A DNA stretch of 34,948 bases from Acidobacteriaceae bacterium (GCA_020247055.1 JADCJL010000257.1:1-34948), one strand, 5' to 3'; shown: positions 17,968 through 27,539, counted from the stretch's first letter. Translations and numbers: made by a program. Notes: a model not told the origin generated them from the letters alone.

Positions 17968-18992
17968 TCGAAACGCAGCTTTCTGAACTGGCGGCCGCGA
18001 CGGAGTCCCGCATTGCGGCCGTGACGACGGCCGAGGAACTCGAGGCCATTCGCGTCGAAGTGCTGGGCCGGAAGGGCCGGCTGGCCGAGGTGTCCAAGGA
18101 CATGGGCAAGCTGTCGCCGGAGCAGCGCGGGGTGGTCGGTAAGCTGCTGAACGCGGCCAAGCAGACGCTCGAGACGGCGCTGACGGCGCGGAAGACCGCG
18201 TTTGAACAGGCCGCGCTGGCGGCGCGGCTGGACCGGGAGTGGCTCGACCTGACGGCGCCGGCGGCGGGCGCGGGCCTCGGTAGTCTGCATCCGCTGACGC
18301 AGATTCAGGCCGAGATTGAAGACCTGTTTGTTTCGCTTGGCTTCACGGTGCTTGACGGTCCGGAGGTCGAGACTGAGTTCAACAACTTCGACGCGCTGAA
18401 CATTCCGCCCGACCATCCGGCGCGCGATATGCAGGATACGTTCTGGCTGTCGAACGGGCACCTGCTGCGGACGCACACCTCGCCCGTGCAGGTGCGCGGC
18501 ATGAAGAAGCTGGGGCCGCCGCTGCGCATGATCGCGCCCGGGCGCGTGTTCCGCAACGAAGAGGTGGACGCCTCGCACGAGCACACCTTCTATCAGCTGG
18601 AGGGCATGATGGTGGACAAGGACGTGTCCGTTGCGCACCTGATCTACTTCATGAAGACGCTGCTTTCGGCCATCTTCAAGCGGGATGTGACGGTGCGGCT
18701 GCGGCCGGGTTACTTCCCGTTCGTCGAACCGGGGTTTGAGCTCGATATCCAATGTCTGATCTGTCAGGGCGCCGGGTGCCCGGTGTGTAAGCAGTCGGGC
18801 TGGGTGGAACTGCTGCCTTGCGGTCTGGTGCACCCGAACGTGCTGCGGCTCGGGGGGATTGACCCCGAGGAGTACAGCGGATTCGCCTTTGGCCTGGGGC
18901 TGACGCGCCTGGTGATGATGCGCTACGCCATTGATGACATTCGGCAGTTGCAGGGCGGGGACCTCCGCTTTTTGACGCAATTCGCTTTTTGA
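17964..18992 (+). CDS. pheS: Phenylalanyl-tRNA synthetase alpha subunit
   Basis: The catalytic class II subunit of the alpha2-beta2 enzyme that charges tRNA-Phe. At 342 residues it has normal length. An N-terminal helical arm (about residues 1-90) is followed by the catalytic core with HPLTQIQAEIEDLF, motif 2 in PGRVFRNEEVDASHEHTFYQ, YFPFVEPGFELDI, and motif 3 in FAFGLGLTRLVMMRY. A pair of CxxC-like segments (CLICQGAGCPVCK) lies before motif 3, as in many PheS proteins of this group. It is coupled to the ankyrin gene upstream and followed by pheT after 18 bases. Confidence 0.97.
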   Translation: MIETQLSELAAATESRIAAVTTAEELEAIRVEVLGRKGRLAEVSKDMGKLSPEQRGVVGKLLNAAKQTLETALTARKTAFEQAALAARLDREWLDLTAPAAGAGLGSLHPLTQIQAEIEDLFVSLGFTVLDGPEVETEFNNFDALNIPPDHPARDMQDTFWLSNGHLLRTHTSPVQVRGMKKLGPPLRMIAPGRVFRNEEVDASHEHTFYQLEGMMVDKDVSVAHLIYFMKTLLSAIFKRDVTVRLRPGYFPFVEPGFELDIQCLICQGAGCPVCKQSGWVELLPCGLVHPNVLRLGGIDPEEYSGFAFGLGLTRLVMMRYAIDDIRQLQGGDLRFLTQFAF

Positions 18993-19010
18993 AGCACTTC
19001 GAAGGACGCC

Positions 19011-21299
19011 ATGAAGTTCTCCTACAACTGGCTCGCTGAGCACATTGACGGGTTGACCGTTCCGCCGGCCGAGATCGGCAAGCTGATTACGATGAAGACG
19101 GCCGAGTGTGAGGGCGTCGAGGCGCACGGGGCGCACTTTGAGCACGTGGTGGTGGCGCGGGTGTTGACGTCCGAGCCGATTGCCGGCACGCACCTGGCGG
19201 TGACGTCGGTGGATACGGGGCGCTATGGCGTCAAGCAGGTGGTGTGCGGGGCGCCGAACTGCCGGGCCGGGATCCTGACGGCCTACGTGCCGCCGGGGCA
19301 GCTGGGCGTGACGACGGCGAAGCTGCGCGGCGTCGATAGCGACGGGATGCTGGCTTCGGCCAAGGAGCTGGGCATTTCGGCCGAGGACGAGGGGATTATC
19401 GAGTTCGCAGCCGGGGAGCCGGGGGCGGCGATTCCCGGGTGCACAGTGGATACGATTGTCGAGATCGACAATAAGTCGCTGACGCACCGGCCGGACCTGT
19501 GGGGGCACCACGGGATGGCGCGCGAGGTGGCGGCGATTGCGGGGCGGCCGCTCAAGCCGATTGCAGTGGAGCTGCCGGCGGGTGAGCCGGCGGTGGAGAT
19601 TGAGATCCGCGATGCGAAGCTGTGTCCGCAGTTTTCGGCGCTGCGCTTTGAGAACGTCACCGTGCAGCCTTCGCCGCTTTGGCTGCAGCAGCGCCTTGAG
19701 TCGGTGGGGCTGAACCCGATCAACAACATTGTTGATGTGACGAACTACCTGATGGCGGAGTTGGCGCAGCCGATGCACGCCTACGACGCGGCGAAGCTGC
19801 AGGGCGGGAGGATTATCGTCCGGGTGGCCGAAGAGGGCGAGTTGTGCCCGGCGTTGAACGGACAGATTTATACGCTGGACGCGGGCAATCTGGTGATATC
19901 CGATGCCGGGGGGCCGGTAGGCATTGCCGGGGTGATTGGCGGCGGGCCTTCGGCGATTGGTGAAGGGACGACGACGATTCTGCTGGAGGCAGCGAACTTC
20001 CACGCGGCGTCGATTCGCCGGACCTCGACGAAGCTGAAGCTGCGGACCGATGCGTCGATGCGGTTTGAGAAGTCGCAGGATCCGGAGAACACGGTGCGGG
20101 CGCTGGCGCGGGCCAAGTGGCTGCTCGAGCAGGTGTCGCCGGGGATCCGGCTGGTGGGCGGGTTGGCGGATGTGTACTATCCGCTGCCGGCGGTGGCGCC
20201 GATCTCGTTTGACCTGGCGTGGATGCGGCGGAAGTTGGGCAAGCCGGACTTGACGGCGGCGGAGGTGACGGCGATTCTGACATCGCTCGCCTTTGGCGTC
20301 GCGGAGGCCGAGGGACGGTTTACGGTGACGGTGCCGAGTTGGCGCGCGACCAAGGATGTCTCGCTGAAGGATGACCTGGTGGAAGAGGTGGGGCGGATGA
20401 TCGGCTACGGCAACCTGACGCCGGCGCCGCCGCTGGTGCCGAGCGTGGTGCCGCCGCTGCCGCCCGAGCGGGCTTACCTGCGGGGGCTGCGGCAGCTGCT
20501 GACGGCGCAGGGCTACACCGAGGTCTACAACTACTCGTTTGTGAACGAAGCGCAGGCGGCGGAGTTGGGGCTGCCGCTTGAAGACCATGTGCGGGTGGTG
20601 AACCCGATTGCGCAGGGGCAGGAGCTGCTGCGGACGAGTTTGCTGCCGAACATCAAGCGGAATATCAACGACAACGCGCGGGAGTTTGAGTCCTTCCGGT
20701 GTTTTGAGATCGGCAAGGAGATTCACGCCCGCGGGCGGGAGCTGCCGGAGGAGATTCCGCACCTGGCGGCGGTGAGTTTTGAGCGGCACGGGGACGGGGC
20801 GGCGAACCTGTTTGAGCTGAAGCGGCTGGCGGGGACGATCGCGCCGGGGTGTACGGTGGAACCGGCCGAAGCGCGGGGGTTTGAGCATCCGAACCGGGCG
20901 GCGATAGTCATTTTGCGAAACGAACCCATTGGGCGGCTGTTCGAGTTCCACCCGTCGATGGTGGAGACGGGGCGGGCGGCGGTGCTGGACCTGGATTTGA
21001 CGAAGGTGCAGGCGCTGCGGACGGCGGCGGGCAAGTATCAGCCGCTGCGGCGGTTCCCGACGAGCGCGTTTGACGTGACGGTGCCGGTGGCGGAGCGGGA
21101 GCTGGCGGGGAACGTACTGGCGCAGCTGCGGGAGAGCGTGGGTCCGCTCGCGCTCGAAGTTCGCTATCTGTATGATTACAAAGGAGATAGCGGCAGGAGT
21201 ATGACCTTCCGGATTACGCTGGGGGCAGCGGACCGGACCTTGACGGGCGAAGAGGTGACGGCGGTGCGCAGTCAGGTGATGCGTTCGCTGGGGTTGTAG
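19011..21299 (+). CDS. pheT: Phenylalanyl-tRNA synthetase beta subunit
   Basis: A 762-residue subunit with the standard domain order: an N-terminal part beginning MKFSYNWLAEHIDG, an EMAP-II-like tRNA-binding domain (about 38-150, VVCGAPNCRAG), the B3/B4 editing domain (about 205-370), the B5 domain (about 395-470), the catalytic-like core and a C-terminal FDX-ACB anticodon-binding domain (PLRRFPTSAFDVTVPV). It forms the heterotetramer with PheS. The stop codon lies directly beside the 3' end of the convergent RNase P RNA gene. Confidence 0.97.
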   Translation: MKFSYNWLAEHIDGLTVPPAEIGKLITMKTAECEGVEAHGAHFEHVVVARVLTSEPIAGTHLAVTSVDTGRYGVKQVVCGAPNCRAGILTAYVPPGQLGVTTAKLRGVDSDGMLASAKELGISAEDEGIIEFAAGEPGAAIPGCTVDTIVEIDNKSLTHRPDLWGHHGMAREVAAIAGRPLKPIAVELPAGEPAVEIEIRDAKLCPQFSALRFENVTVQPSPLWLQQRLESVGLNPINNIVDVTNYLMAELAQPMHAYDAAKLQGGRIIVRVAEEGELCPALNGQIYTLDAGNLVISDAGGPVGIAGVIGGGPSAIGEGTTTILLEAANFHAASIRRTSTKLKLRTDASMRFEKSQDPENTVRALARAKWLLEQVSPGIRLVGGLADVYYPLPAVAPISFDLAWMRRKLGKPDLTAAEVTAILTSLAFGVAEAEGRFTVTVPSWRATKDVSLKDDLVEEVGRMIGYGNLTPAPPLVPSVVPPLPPERAYLRGLRQLLTAQGYTEVYNYSFVNEAQAAELGLPLEDHVRVVNPIAQGQELLRTSLLPNIKRNINDNAREFESFRCFEIGKEIHARGRELPEEIPHLAAVSFERHGDGAANLFELKRLAGTIAPGCTVEPAEARGFEHPNRAAIVILRNEPIGRLFEFHPSMVETGRAAVLDLDLTKVQALRTAAGKYQPLRRFPTSAFDVTVPVAERELAGNVLAQLRESVGPLALEVRYLYDYKGDSGRSMTFRITLGAADRTLTGEEVTAVRSQVMRSLGL

Positions 21300-21689
21300 G
21301 CACTGGTTGGACTATAAGCCGGTTTCTGTACTCCGTCTGGCGACGAAGTGGCAGTCATTCGTCTCGACCTGCTATTGCTAGCAGGCTCTAGCTGCCTACC
21401 CGGGGATTGTAACGGGACGGGCCGCCCCTCTCCCCCTATTTGGCATTGCTCCGCGTGGGGTTTGCCCTGCCATCGACGTTACCGCCGACGCGGTGCGCTC
21501 TTACCGCACCTTTTCACCCTTACCCGGCCAAAGGACCAGGCGGTATATTCTCTGTGGCACTTTCCGTAAAGCCGCCTTGACGCGGCCCCCCCGGCCGTTA
21601 GCCGGCACGTCACCCTGTGGAGACCGGACTTTCCTCCAGGCGATCTCTGCAAGCAGAGAAGACCCAGCGACTGCCCGTCCAACCAGTGC
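21300..21689 (-). ncRNA. rnpB: RNase P RNA, bacterial type A
   Basis: The catalytic RNA that matures the 5' ends of tRNAs. The minus strand holds the conserved GAGGAAAGTCCGG core (21636-21624) near the 5' end and ACAGAAACCGGCTTATAG (21329-21312) near the 3' end, which pair as P4. The ends form a 13-bp P1 helix (GCACTGGTTGGAC at 21689-21677 with GTCCAACCAGTGC at 21312-21300). GGGTAAGGGTGAAAAGGTGCGGTAAGAGCGCACC in the middle matches the specificity-domain loop region (only its position, about 21536-21498, matters here). Length near 390 is normal. The 3' end abuts the pheT stop. The exact ends are set by P1 and may be off by a few bases. Confidence 0.96.
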
Positions 21690-21716
21690 TTCTCTTATCA
21701 TGACACACTGAGACGA

Positions 21717-23993
21717 ATGCGGAAGTTATTGTTTGTACTCCCTTTGTTGCTGGGCGCGCAGGAGCCGATTGCGGAGGACCGGGGGGCGGCCGGGATGCGG
21801 CGGGCGCAGCTGTCGGCGAAGACGTCGATCCGGGCCATGCACATTGCGGCGCATCCGGACGATGAGGACGGGGCGACGATCACCATGCTGGCGCGGAAGT
21901 ACGGCGTGAACATGTCGATGTTGATTCTGAACCGGGGCGAGAGCGGGGCGAATCTGGTGACGAACGATTTTTTTGACGCGCTTGGGGCGCTGCGGACCGT
22001 GGAGGTGCTGAAGTCGGCCGAATATTACGGCGCGCGGGTGTTTTTCACGCGGTTTATCGACTACGGGTATTCGAAGAACGTCGGGGAGACGTTCCGGCAG
22101 TGGAAGCGGGAGGAAGTTTTGGCGGACATGGTGCGGATTATCCGGGCCGAGCGGCCGCATATTCTGATTTCGCGGTGGTCGGGGACGCCGCAGGATGGCC
22201 ACGGGAACCACGAGGCGTCGGGGATTCTGGCGCAGGAGGCGTTTGCCGCGGCGGCGGATATGCAGCGGTTTCCGGATGCGGGCCCGGGGTGGCAGCCGTT
22301 GAAGTTATACGTAGGGACGCGGAACCCGTTTGACGGGTACACGATCAAGACCGAGACGGGGGAGTACGACCCGGTGCTGGGGCGGAGCTACGCGCAGATT
22401 GCGCGGGAGGGGCTGCGGTTTCAGCGGTCGCAGGCGACGGGCGGGGCGGTGGGGCGGCCGGGGCCGCAGTCGAGTTACTACCGGCTGACGCAGTCGAAGG
22501 TGGGGATGGCGGATAAGGAGCAGAGCTTTCTGGAGCGGATTCCGGACGGGCCGAATGGGGATCCGTGGCTGGAGCCGGGGTTGACGGTGGAGGCGCGGGT
22601 GGACCCGCGGAGTCCGGCGACGGGGCCGTTTGCGGCATTTCGGCCGGCGGAGACGTTTGCGGTGGCGGTGCCGGGGCAGACGTTTCAGGCGACGGTGAAG
22701 CTGCACGGGGCGGCGGCGACGAAGATCGAGCTGCTGGCGGGGCCGGGGTATGAGATTACCGAGTACGAACCGGGGCGGTTTCGGGTGAAGGTGCCGGAGG
22801 ATGCTCCGTATACGAAGGCGTATTGGAGCCGGGCGTCGATTCGGGAGCCGAAGTATGAGCTGGCGGGGGATTTTGCGAGTCCGCTGCCGGGGCCGCCGGT
22901 GCGGGTGCGGGTGCACCATGCCAAGGGGGTAATCGAGACGACGTTGAAGACGTCGTCGGTGGATGCGACGCAGATTGAGCATCTGCATGAGTTGGCGGTG
23001 GGGCCGCCGATTGCGCTGCAGTTTCCGACCGAGGCGGGCATTCTGCCGCTGACGAAGCGAACCCATGCGGTGCAGGTGGTGGTGGGGACGAACGTGGACG
23101 GGCCGGCGGCGGGGACGGTGCGGCTGGCGCTGCCGGCGGGTTGGCGGGCCGAGCCGGCCGAGGCGCCGTTTTCGTTTGCGCGGGAGGGCGAGCAGACGAA
23201 GGTGAACTTTACGTTGACGCCGCCGGCGGGGTTGGGGGCGGGGGAGGTGGAGGTGCGGGCGGTGGCGCGGTACCGGGGCCGGGAGTACGGGGCGAGTTTT
23301 CAGCGGGTGACGTATCCGGGGCTGCGGACGGTTTATTTGTCGAAGCCGGCGGTGCACCGGGTGCGGGCGATGGATGTGCGGGTGCGGAGCGGGCTGCGGA
23401 TTGGCTATTTGATGGGGTCCGGGGATGATGTGCCGGAGGCGCTGGGGCAGTTGGGGGTGCCGTATGACCTGATTACGCCGGCGGCGGACTTCAGCAAGTA
23501 CACGACGATTCTGCTGGGGATCCGGGCGTACGCGGTGCGGCCGGAGCTGCCGGCGAACAATGCGCGGCTGCTGGAGTTTGCGCGGAACGGGGGGACGGTG
23601 ATTGTGCAGTACAACACGCCGGAGTTTGACAAGAACTACGGGCCGTATCCGTACACGATGGGGCGGAATCCGGAGGAGGTGAGCGAGGAGGATAGTCCGG
23701 TGCGGCTGCTCGAGCCGGGGGCGGCGGTGTTGCGGGAGCCGAACGCGATTACGGCGGCCGATTTTGACGGTTGGGTGGAGCAGCGGGGGAGCAAGTTTCT
23801 GACCAGTTGGGATGCGCGGTACCGGCCGCTCGTCGAGACGCAGGATACGGGGCAGAAGCCGCAGCGGGGGATCTGGCTCGAGGCCGATTACGGCAAGGGC
23901 AAGTGGATCTACTGCGCGCTGGCGTGGTACCGGCAGCTGCCGTACGCGGTGCCGGGGGCGACGCGAATTTTTGCGAACCTGATTTCGCAGTAG
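21717..23993 (+). CDS. Secreted large PIG-L/LmbE-family deacetylase
   Basis: A 758-residue protein with a signal peptide (MRKLLFVLPLLLGAQ). The catalytic LmbE domain (about residues 35-260) has the zinc motif AHPDDE (His46, Asp49) and GHGNHEASG (His165), so it is likely an active zinc deacetylase on an N-acetyl sugar outside the cytoplasm. The following 500 residues are not catalytic: a beta-rich region with LALPAGWRAEPAEAPFSF, resembling NEW3-type bacterial domains, and a C-terminal Rossmann-like segment with FARNGGTVIVQYNT, resembling class I glutamine amidotransferase-like trehalose-utilisation domains. This long form is frequent in Acidobacteria by my recollection. The substrate is unknown. 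It stands 27 bases from rnpB and transcribes away from it. Confidence 0.88.
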   Translation: MRKLLFVLPLLLGAQEPIAEDRGAAGMRRAQLSAKTSIRAMHIAAHPDDEDGATITMLARKYGVNMSMLILNRGESGANLVTNDFFDALGALRTVEVLKSAEYYGARVFFTRFIDYGYSKNVGETFRQWKREEVLADMVRIIRAERPHILISRWSGTPQDGHGNHEASGILAQEAFAAAADMQRFPDAGPGWQPLKLYVGTRNPFDGYTIKTETGEYDPVLGRSYAQIAREGLRFQRSQATGGAVGRPGPQSSYYRLTQSKVGMADKEQSFLERIPDGPNGDPWLEPGLTVEARVDPRSPATGPFAAFRPAETFAVAVPGQTFQATVKLHGAAATKIELLAGPGYEITEYEPGRFRVKVPEDAPYTKAYWSRASIREPKYELAGDFASPLPGPPVRVRVHHAKGVIETTLKTSSVDATQIEHLHELAVGPPIALQFPTEAGILPLTKRTHAVQVVVGTNVDGPAAGTVRLALPAGWRAEPAEAPFSFAREGEQTKVNFTLTPPAGLGAGEVEVRAVARYRGREYGASFQRVTYPGLRTVYLSKPAVHRVRAMDVRVRSGLRIGYLMGSGDDVPEALGQLGVPYDLITPAADFSKYTTILLGIRAYAVRPELPANNARLLEFARNGGTVIVQYNTPEFDKNYGPYPYTMGRNPEEVSEEDSPVRLLEPGAAVLREPNAITAADFDGWVEQRGSKFLTSWDARYRPLVETQDTGQKPQRGIWLEADYGKGKWIYCALAWYRQLPYAVPGATRIFANLISQ

Positions 23994-24003
23994 CGCCGGC
24001 TAT

Positions 24004-24031
24004 TTGACAGGTTTGGGTTGGCCACGATAGC
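24004..24031 (+). promoter_or_regulatory. Possible sigma-70-type promoter for the ATP-grasp gene
   Basis: A perfect TTGACA (24004-24009) is followed after 16 bases by GATAGC (24026-24031), which matches only three of six bases of the -10 consensus. It would start transcription near 24038, leaving a leader of about 36 bases before the ATG at 24075. It argues against using the in-frame TTG at 24018 as the start. No experimental support. Confidence 0.35.
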
Positions 24032-24074
24032 GTTAGAGATTCCTTCCCCGTCGAAGAGTTTGCGGCTGATTCTT

Positions 24075-25553
24075 ATGACGATGACTGGCGGGGCTGCTGA
24101 GCGGCCAACATTCCCGGCACCCTTTGCGAACTACGAGCTCGGCGCTCCGTACGATGAGATGTTTCACGCGTCCGGTTTGTCGCGGGAGCACTACCGGGAG
24201 ATCTACGATTTTCTGCAGCAGCTGCCGGCCGAGGAGCTGCGGCTGCACAAGCAGGCGGCCGACCAGACATTTCTGCACCAGGGAATTACGTTTACGGTGT
24301 ACGGCCGGGACGAGGGGACCGAGCGGATTATTCCGCATGACCTGCTGCCACGGATCATTACGGCGGGGGAGTGGGGGAAGGTGGAGGCGGGTTTAGAGCA
24401 GCGGATTCACGCGCTGAACCTGTTTTTGAGAGACATCTATCACGAAGGGCGGATTTTGGCGGACGGGGTGGTACCGCGCGAGATTATTTACAGTTGTAAA
24501 CACTTTCGGCGGGAGATGCGCGGGGTGCATGTGCCGAAGGGGAATTACCTGACGGTGGTGGGGACGGACCTGATCCGGCTGCCGGACGGGGAGTTTGTGG
24601 TGCTTGAGGACAATCTGCGGGTGCCGTCGGGGGTGAGCTATATGCTGACTTCGCGGCAGGTGTTGAAGCGGATTTTTCCGAAGCTATACCAGGCGTGCGG
24701 GGTGCGGCCGATTGATCATTACGGGCAGGCGCTGCTGGCGACGCTGCGGAATTTGAGTCCGGAGGGGCGGCCGGAGCCGACGGTGGTGCTGCTGAGTCCG
24801 GGGGTTTACAACAGCGCGTATTTTGAGCACTCGTTTCTGGCGCGGCAGATGGGGATTCAGCTGGTGGAAGGCCGGGACCTGGTGGTGCACGACAACATTG
24901 TTTATATGCGGACAACGTCGGGCTTGCGGCGGGTGGACGTGATCTACCGGCGGATTGACGATGACTTTATTGATCCGCTGTCGTTCCGCCGGGACTCGAT
25001 TTTAGGGGTGCCGGGGCTGTTCAACGCCTACCGGACGGGGAATGTGACGCTGGCGAACGCGATTGGGACGGGCGTGGCGGATGATAAAGCGCTGTATGCG
25101 TACGTGCCGAAGATCATTAAATACTATCTGGGGCAGGACCCGATTTTGCAGAACGTGGAGACGTTTTTAGCCTCTGATCCCGGGGAGCGGCGGCATATTC
25201 TGGCTAATTTGGACAAGTTTGTGGTGAAGGCGGTGGGGGAGTCGGGCGGGTACGGGATGTTGATCGGGCCGCACTCGACGCGGGAGCAGCAGGAGGAGTT
25301 TGCGCGGAAGATTGAGGAAGATCCGCGGAATTTCATTGCGCAGCCGACGATTTCGCTTTCGACGGCACCGTGTTTTGTCGAGGGGGGGAATATTGAACCG
25401 CGGCACATCGACCTGCGGCCGTACATTTTGTACCAGGGGGAGCGGTCGGTGATTGTGCCGGGGGGATTGACGCGGGTGGCGCTGCGGAAGGGCTCGCTGG
25501 TGGTGAACTCGTCGCAGGGCGGGGGCAGTAAGGACACCTGGGTGTTGAACTGA
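24075..25553 (+). CDS. Circularly permuted ATP-grasp type 2 protein
   Basis: A 492-residue protein of the COG2308 family, predicted ATP-grasp ligases that form peptide-like amide bonds. Characteristic segments are [55 protein letters not shown] and [16 protein letters not shown], plus [18 protein letters not shown] in the ATP-binding part. An in-frame TTG at 24018 would add 19 residues, but these lie inside the putative promoter, so the ATG at 24075 (or 24081) is preferred. Its TGA overlaps the ATG of the alpha-E gene by one base (TGATG). Family members occur with alpha-E and transglutaminase-like genes, exactly as here. Substrates are not established. Confidence 0.92.
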   Translation: MTMTGGAAERPTFPAPFANYELGAPYDEMFHASGLSREHYREIYDFLQQLPAEELRLHKQAADQTFLHQGITFTVYGRDEGTERIIPHDLLPRIITAGEWGKVEAGLEQRIHALNLFLRDIYHEGRILADGVVPREIIYSCKHFRREMRGVHVPKGNYLTVVGTDLIRLPDGEFVVLEDNLRVPSGVSYMLTSRQVLKRIFPKLYQACGVRPIDHYGQALLATLRNLSPEGRPEPTVVLLSPGVYNSAYFEHSFLARQMGIQLVEGRDLVVHDNIVYMRTTSGLRRVDVIYRRIDDDFIDPLSFRRDSILGVPGLFNAYRTGNVTLANAIGTGVADDKALYAYVPKIIKYYLGQDPILQNVETFLASDPGERRHILANLDKFVVKAVGESGGYGMLIGPHSTREQQEEFARKIEEDPRNFIAQPTISLSTAPCFVEGGNIEPRHIDLRPYILYQGERSVIVPGGLTRVALRKGSLVVNSSQGGGSKDTWVLN

Positions 25554-26512
25554 TGGATATGCTTTCGCGCGTTTGTGATTCGCTGTACTGGATGTCGCGG
25601 TATCTGGAGCGGGCCGAGCACACCGCCCGGGTTCTGGAGGTGCATTTAGGGCTGCAGCTGGAGTCGTTTTCGGCGGCGAGCCAGCGGCACTGGCAGCGGA
25701 TGACGGCGGCGTTGGGGCTGGAGCCGCCGGAGGGGTTGAGCGAGCAGGAGCTGGTGCAGTGGGTTTGTTTTGATCCGTCGAACCGGCTGTCGATTGTGTC
25801 GAGCATTACGTTTGCGCGGGATAACGCGCGGCAGGTGCGGGAGCACACGAGTTCGGAGATGTGGGAGCAGATCAATATTCTGTTTCACCAGGTGCGGTCG
25901 CAGGCGGTGCAGGAGGAGTGGGAGGGGGAGCCGGCGGATTTCCTGCGCAGCGTCCGGGACGGGGCGCACCTGTTTCAGGGGATTACGGATTCGACGATGA
26001 GCCACGGGCAGGGGTGGCAGTTCATTCAATTGGGCCGTTACATTGAGCGGGTGAACGCGACGGCGCTGCTGCTGGACAACCATTTTCGGCATTTTGAGGC
26101 CGAAGGGGCGGAGACGATCGACTTTGAGGAGCACTCGGAGTGGATTGGTTTGCTGAAATCGCTGACGGCGTTTGAGGCGTATTGCAAAGTGTACACGGCG
26201 GATTTGAAGCCGGCGCGGGTGGCGGAGTTTTTGTTGTTGAGCGGGGAGTTTCCGCACGCGATCCGGTTTGCGGTGGACCAGATTGACACGGTGATGCGGG
26301 CGCTGCCGGAGGCGATGCGTCCGGCGGGGAACAAGCCGGCGCGGCTGGCGGGGAAGCTGCGGGCGATGTTGAGCTACACGCAGATGGACGAGATTGGGGC
26401 GGGCGGCATGCACGAGTTTCTCGAAGACGTGCAGCGGCAGTGCATGCAGATTCATCATGCCGTGCAGCGGGTTTACATTGATTACCCGATCGATGCGGCG
26501 GTTGAGGCCTAG
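25553..26512 (+). CDS. Alpha-E domain protein
   Basis: A 319-residue, all-helical protein of the alpha-E family (COG2307). The typical start is seen as LYWMSRYLERAEHTARVL, followed by a second half with WQFIQLGRYIERVNATALLL, so the tyrosine, arginine and glutamate motif appears twice. It always travels with the permuted ATP-grasp protein in known genomes, and in some it is fused to it, so the two are probably one complex. Start overlaps the stop of the ATP-grasp gene. The biochemical role is unknown. Confidence 0.92.
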   Translation: MDMLSRVCDSLYWMSRYLERAEHTARVLEVHLGLQLESFSAASQRHWQRMTAALGLEPPEGLSEQELVQWVCFDPSNRLSIVSSITFARDNARQVREHTSSEMWEQINILFHQVRSQAVQEEWEGEPADFLRSVRDGAHLFQGITDSTMSHGQGWQFIQLGRYIERVNATALLLDNHFRHFEAEGAETIDFEEHSEWIGLLKSLTAFEAYCKVYTADLKPARVAEFLLLSGEFPHAIRFAVDQIDTVMRALPEAMRPAGNKPARLAGKLRAMLSYTQMDEIGAGGMHEFLEDVQRQCMQIHHAVQRVYIDYPIDAAVEA

Positions 26513-26524
26513 ACGAGTTCCGCC

Positions 26525-27505
26525 ATGTTTTATTCGATTCGACACGTTACGCGATTTCAGTACAGTGCGCCGGTGAGTGAGAGCGTCATGGAGGTGCGGA
26601 TGCGGCCGCGCAGCGAACTGCTGCAGCAGTGCTTGAAGTTTGCGCTGCATGTGACGCCGCGGGCGCGGGTGCAGTTTTACCGGGACTACCTGGGGAACAC
26701 GGTGCATTATTTTGATGTGCCGGGGCAGCATAACCGGTTGGCGGTGATTGCCGAGGCGGTTGTGGAGGTGGAGGCGCCGCGGGATATCCCGGAGGCGGTG
26801 CCGATGGCAGCGTGGGATGCGATTGATGCGATGAGCGCTTCCGGAGAGCTGTACGAGTTTCAGACGGCGAGCTATTTTGCGCAGCCCTCGGCGGAGCTGC
26901 GTAAGCTGATGAAGGAGTTGCGGGTGGACCGGCGGGAAAATCCGCTGACGCTGCTGCGGGGGCTGACCGAGAAGATGCACGGGGCGTTTGAGTATGCCCC
27001 GCAGTCGACGCGGGTGGATTCGCCGATTGATGAGGCGCTGGTGAGCCGGAGGGGCGTTTGCCAGGATTTTTCGCACATCATGATTGCGATGGTGCGGGAA
27101 TTGGGGATTCCGTGCCGGTATGTGAGCGGCTACCTGCATGCGCGGTCGGAGCAGGAGAGCCGGGCGATGACGCTGGCGACCCATTCGTGGGTGGAGGCGT
27201 GGATACCGGGAATTGGAGCGCAGCAGCAGGGTTTGTGGGTGGGGTTTGACCCGACGAGCAACTGTGTGTGCGGCGACCGGCATATCCGGGCGGCGATTGG
27301 CCGGGATTATGCGGATGTCCCGCCGACGAAGGGGGTGTTCAAAGGCAACGCGACGAGTGAGTTAATGGTGGCGGTGCGGGTGCTGCCAACCGATGCGCCG
27401 GCCGATGACCGGGAGGAGTTGGTGCTGGTGCCGGCGGGCAACAGCGGGTCGGCGCCCCTGGCTGATCAGCACTGGGAGCAGATGGAACAGCAACAGCAGC
27501 AGTAA
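26525..27505 (+). CDS. Transglutaminase-like cysteine protease/amidase
   Basis: A 326-residue protein with the bacterial transglutaminase N-terminal beta domain (residues 1-90, MFYSIRHVTRFQYSAPVSES) and a papain-like core. The catalytic triad is visible: Cys179 in RRGVCQDFSH, His220 in THSWVEAW and Asp242 in GFDPTSNC. In the COG2308-COG2307 gene group it is expected to cleave or transfer the peptide bond made by the ligase. The gene follows the alpha-E gene by 12 bases. The C-terminus ends in a glutamine run (EQMEQQQQQ), encoded by CAG/CAA repeats. Confidence 0.92.
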   Translation: MFYSIRHVTRFQYSAPVSESVMEVRMRPRSELLQQCLKFALHVTPRARVQFYRDYLGNTVHYFDVPGQHNRLAVIAEAVVEVEAPRDIPEAVPMAAWDAIDAMSASGELYEFQTASYFAQPSAELRKLMKELRVDRRENPLTLLRGLTEKMHGAFEYAPQSTRVDSPIDEALVSRRGVCQDFSHIMIAMVRELGIPCRYVSGYLHARSEQESRAMTLATHSWVEAWIPGIGAQQQGLWVGFDPTSNCVCGDRHIRAAIGRDYADVPPTKGVFKGNATSELMVAVRVLPTDAPADDREELVLVPAGNSGSAPLADQHWEQMEQQQQQ

Positions 27506-27511
27506 GCCAGA

Positions 27512-27539
27512 CCCGGTCGATTCCGGGAACAATTTTTTT
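27512..27539 (+). terminator. Possible intrinsic terminator between the two modules
   Basis: A 5-bp stem CCCGG / CCGGG (27512-27516, 27523-27527) with a 6-base loop is followed after five bases by seven T residues (27533-27539). The stem is short and not directly joined to the T-run, so this may only weaken read-through. It lies seven bases after the transglutaminase-like stop codon. A TATACT at 27551-27556 downstream may be part of a new promoter. Confidence 0.4.

Noticed and set aside
17439-20951. Very long minus-strand open frame antisense to the ankyrin, pheS and pheT genes
   Set aside because: The product is extremely rich in Arg, His and Pro, a typical by-product of GC-rich codon use on the other strand; pheS and pheT motifs on the plus strand are unambiguous.
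21348-21711. Several small open frames on both strands between pheT and the PIG-L gene
   Set aside because: The whole stretch folds as RNase P RNA with its conserved core sequences.
22305-23357. 350-residue minus-strand open frame antisense to the PIG-L gene
   Set aside because: Composed mainly of Arg, Pro, His and Leu, as expected for antisense of GC-rich coding DNA.
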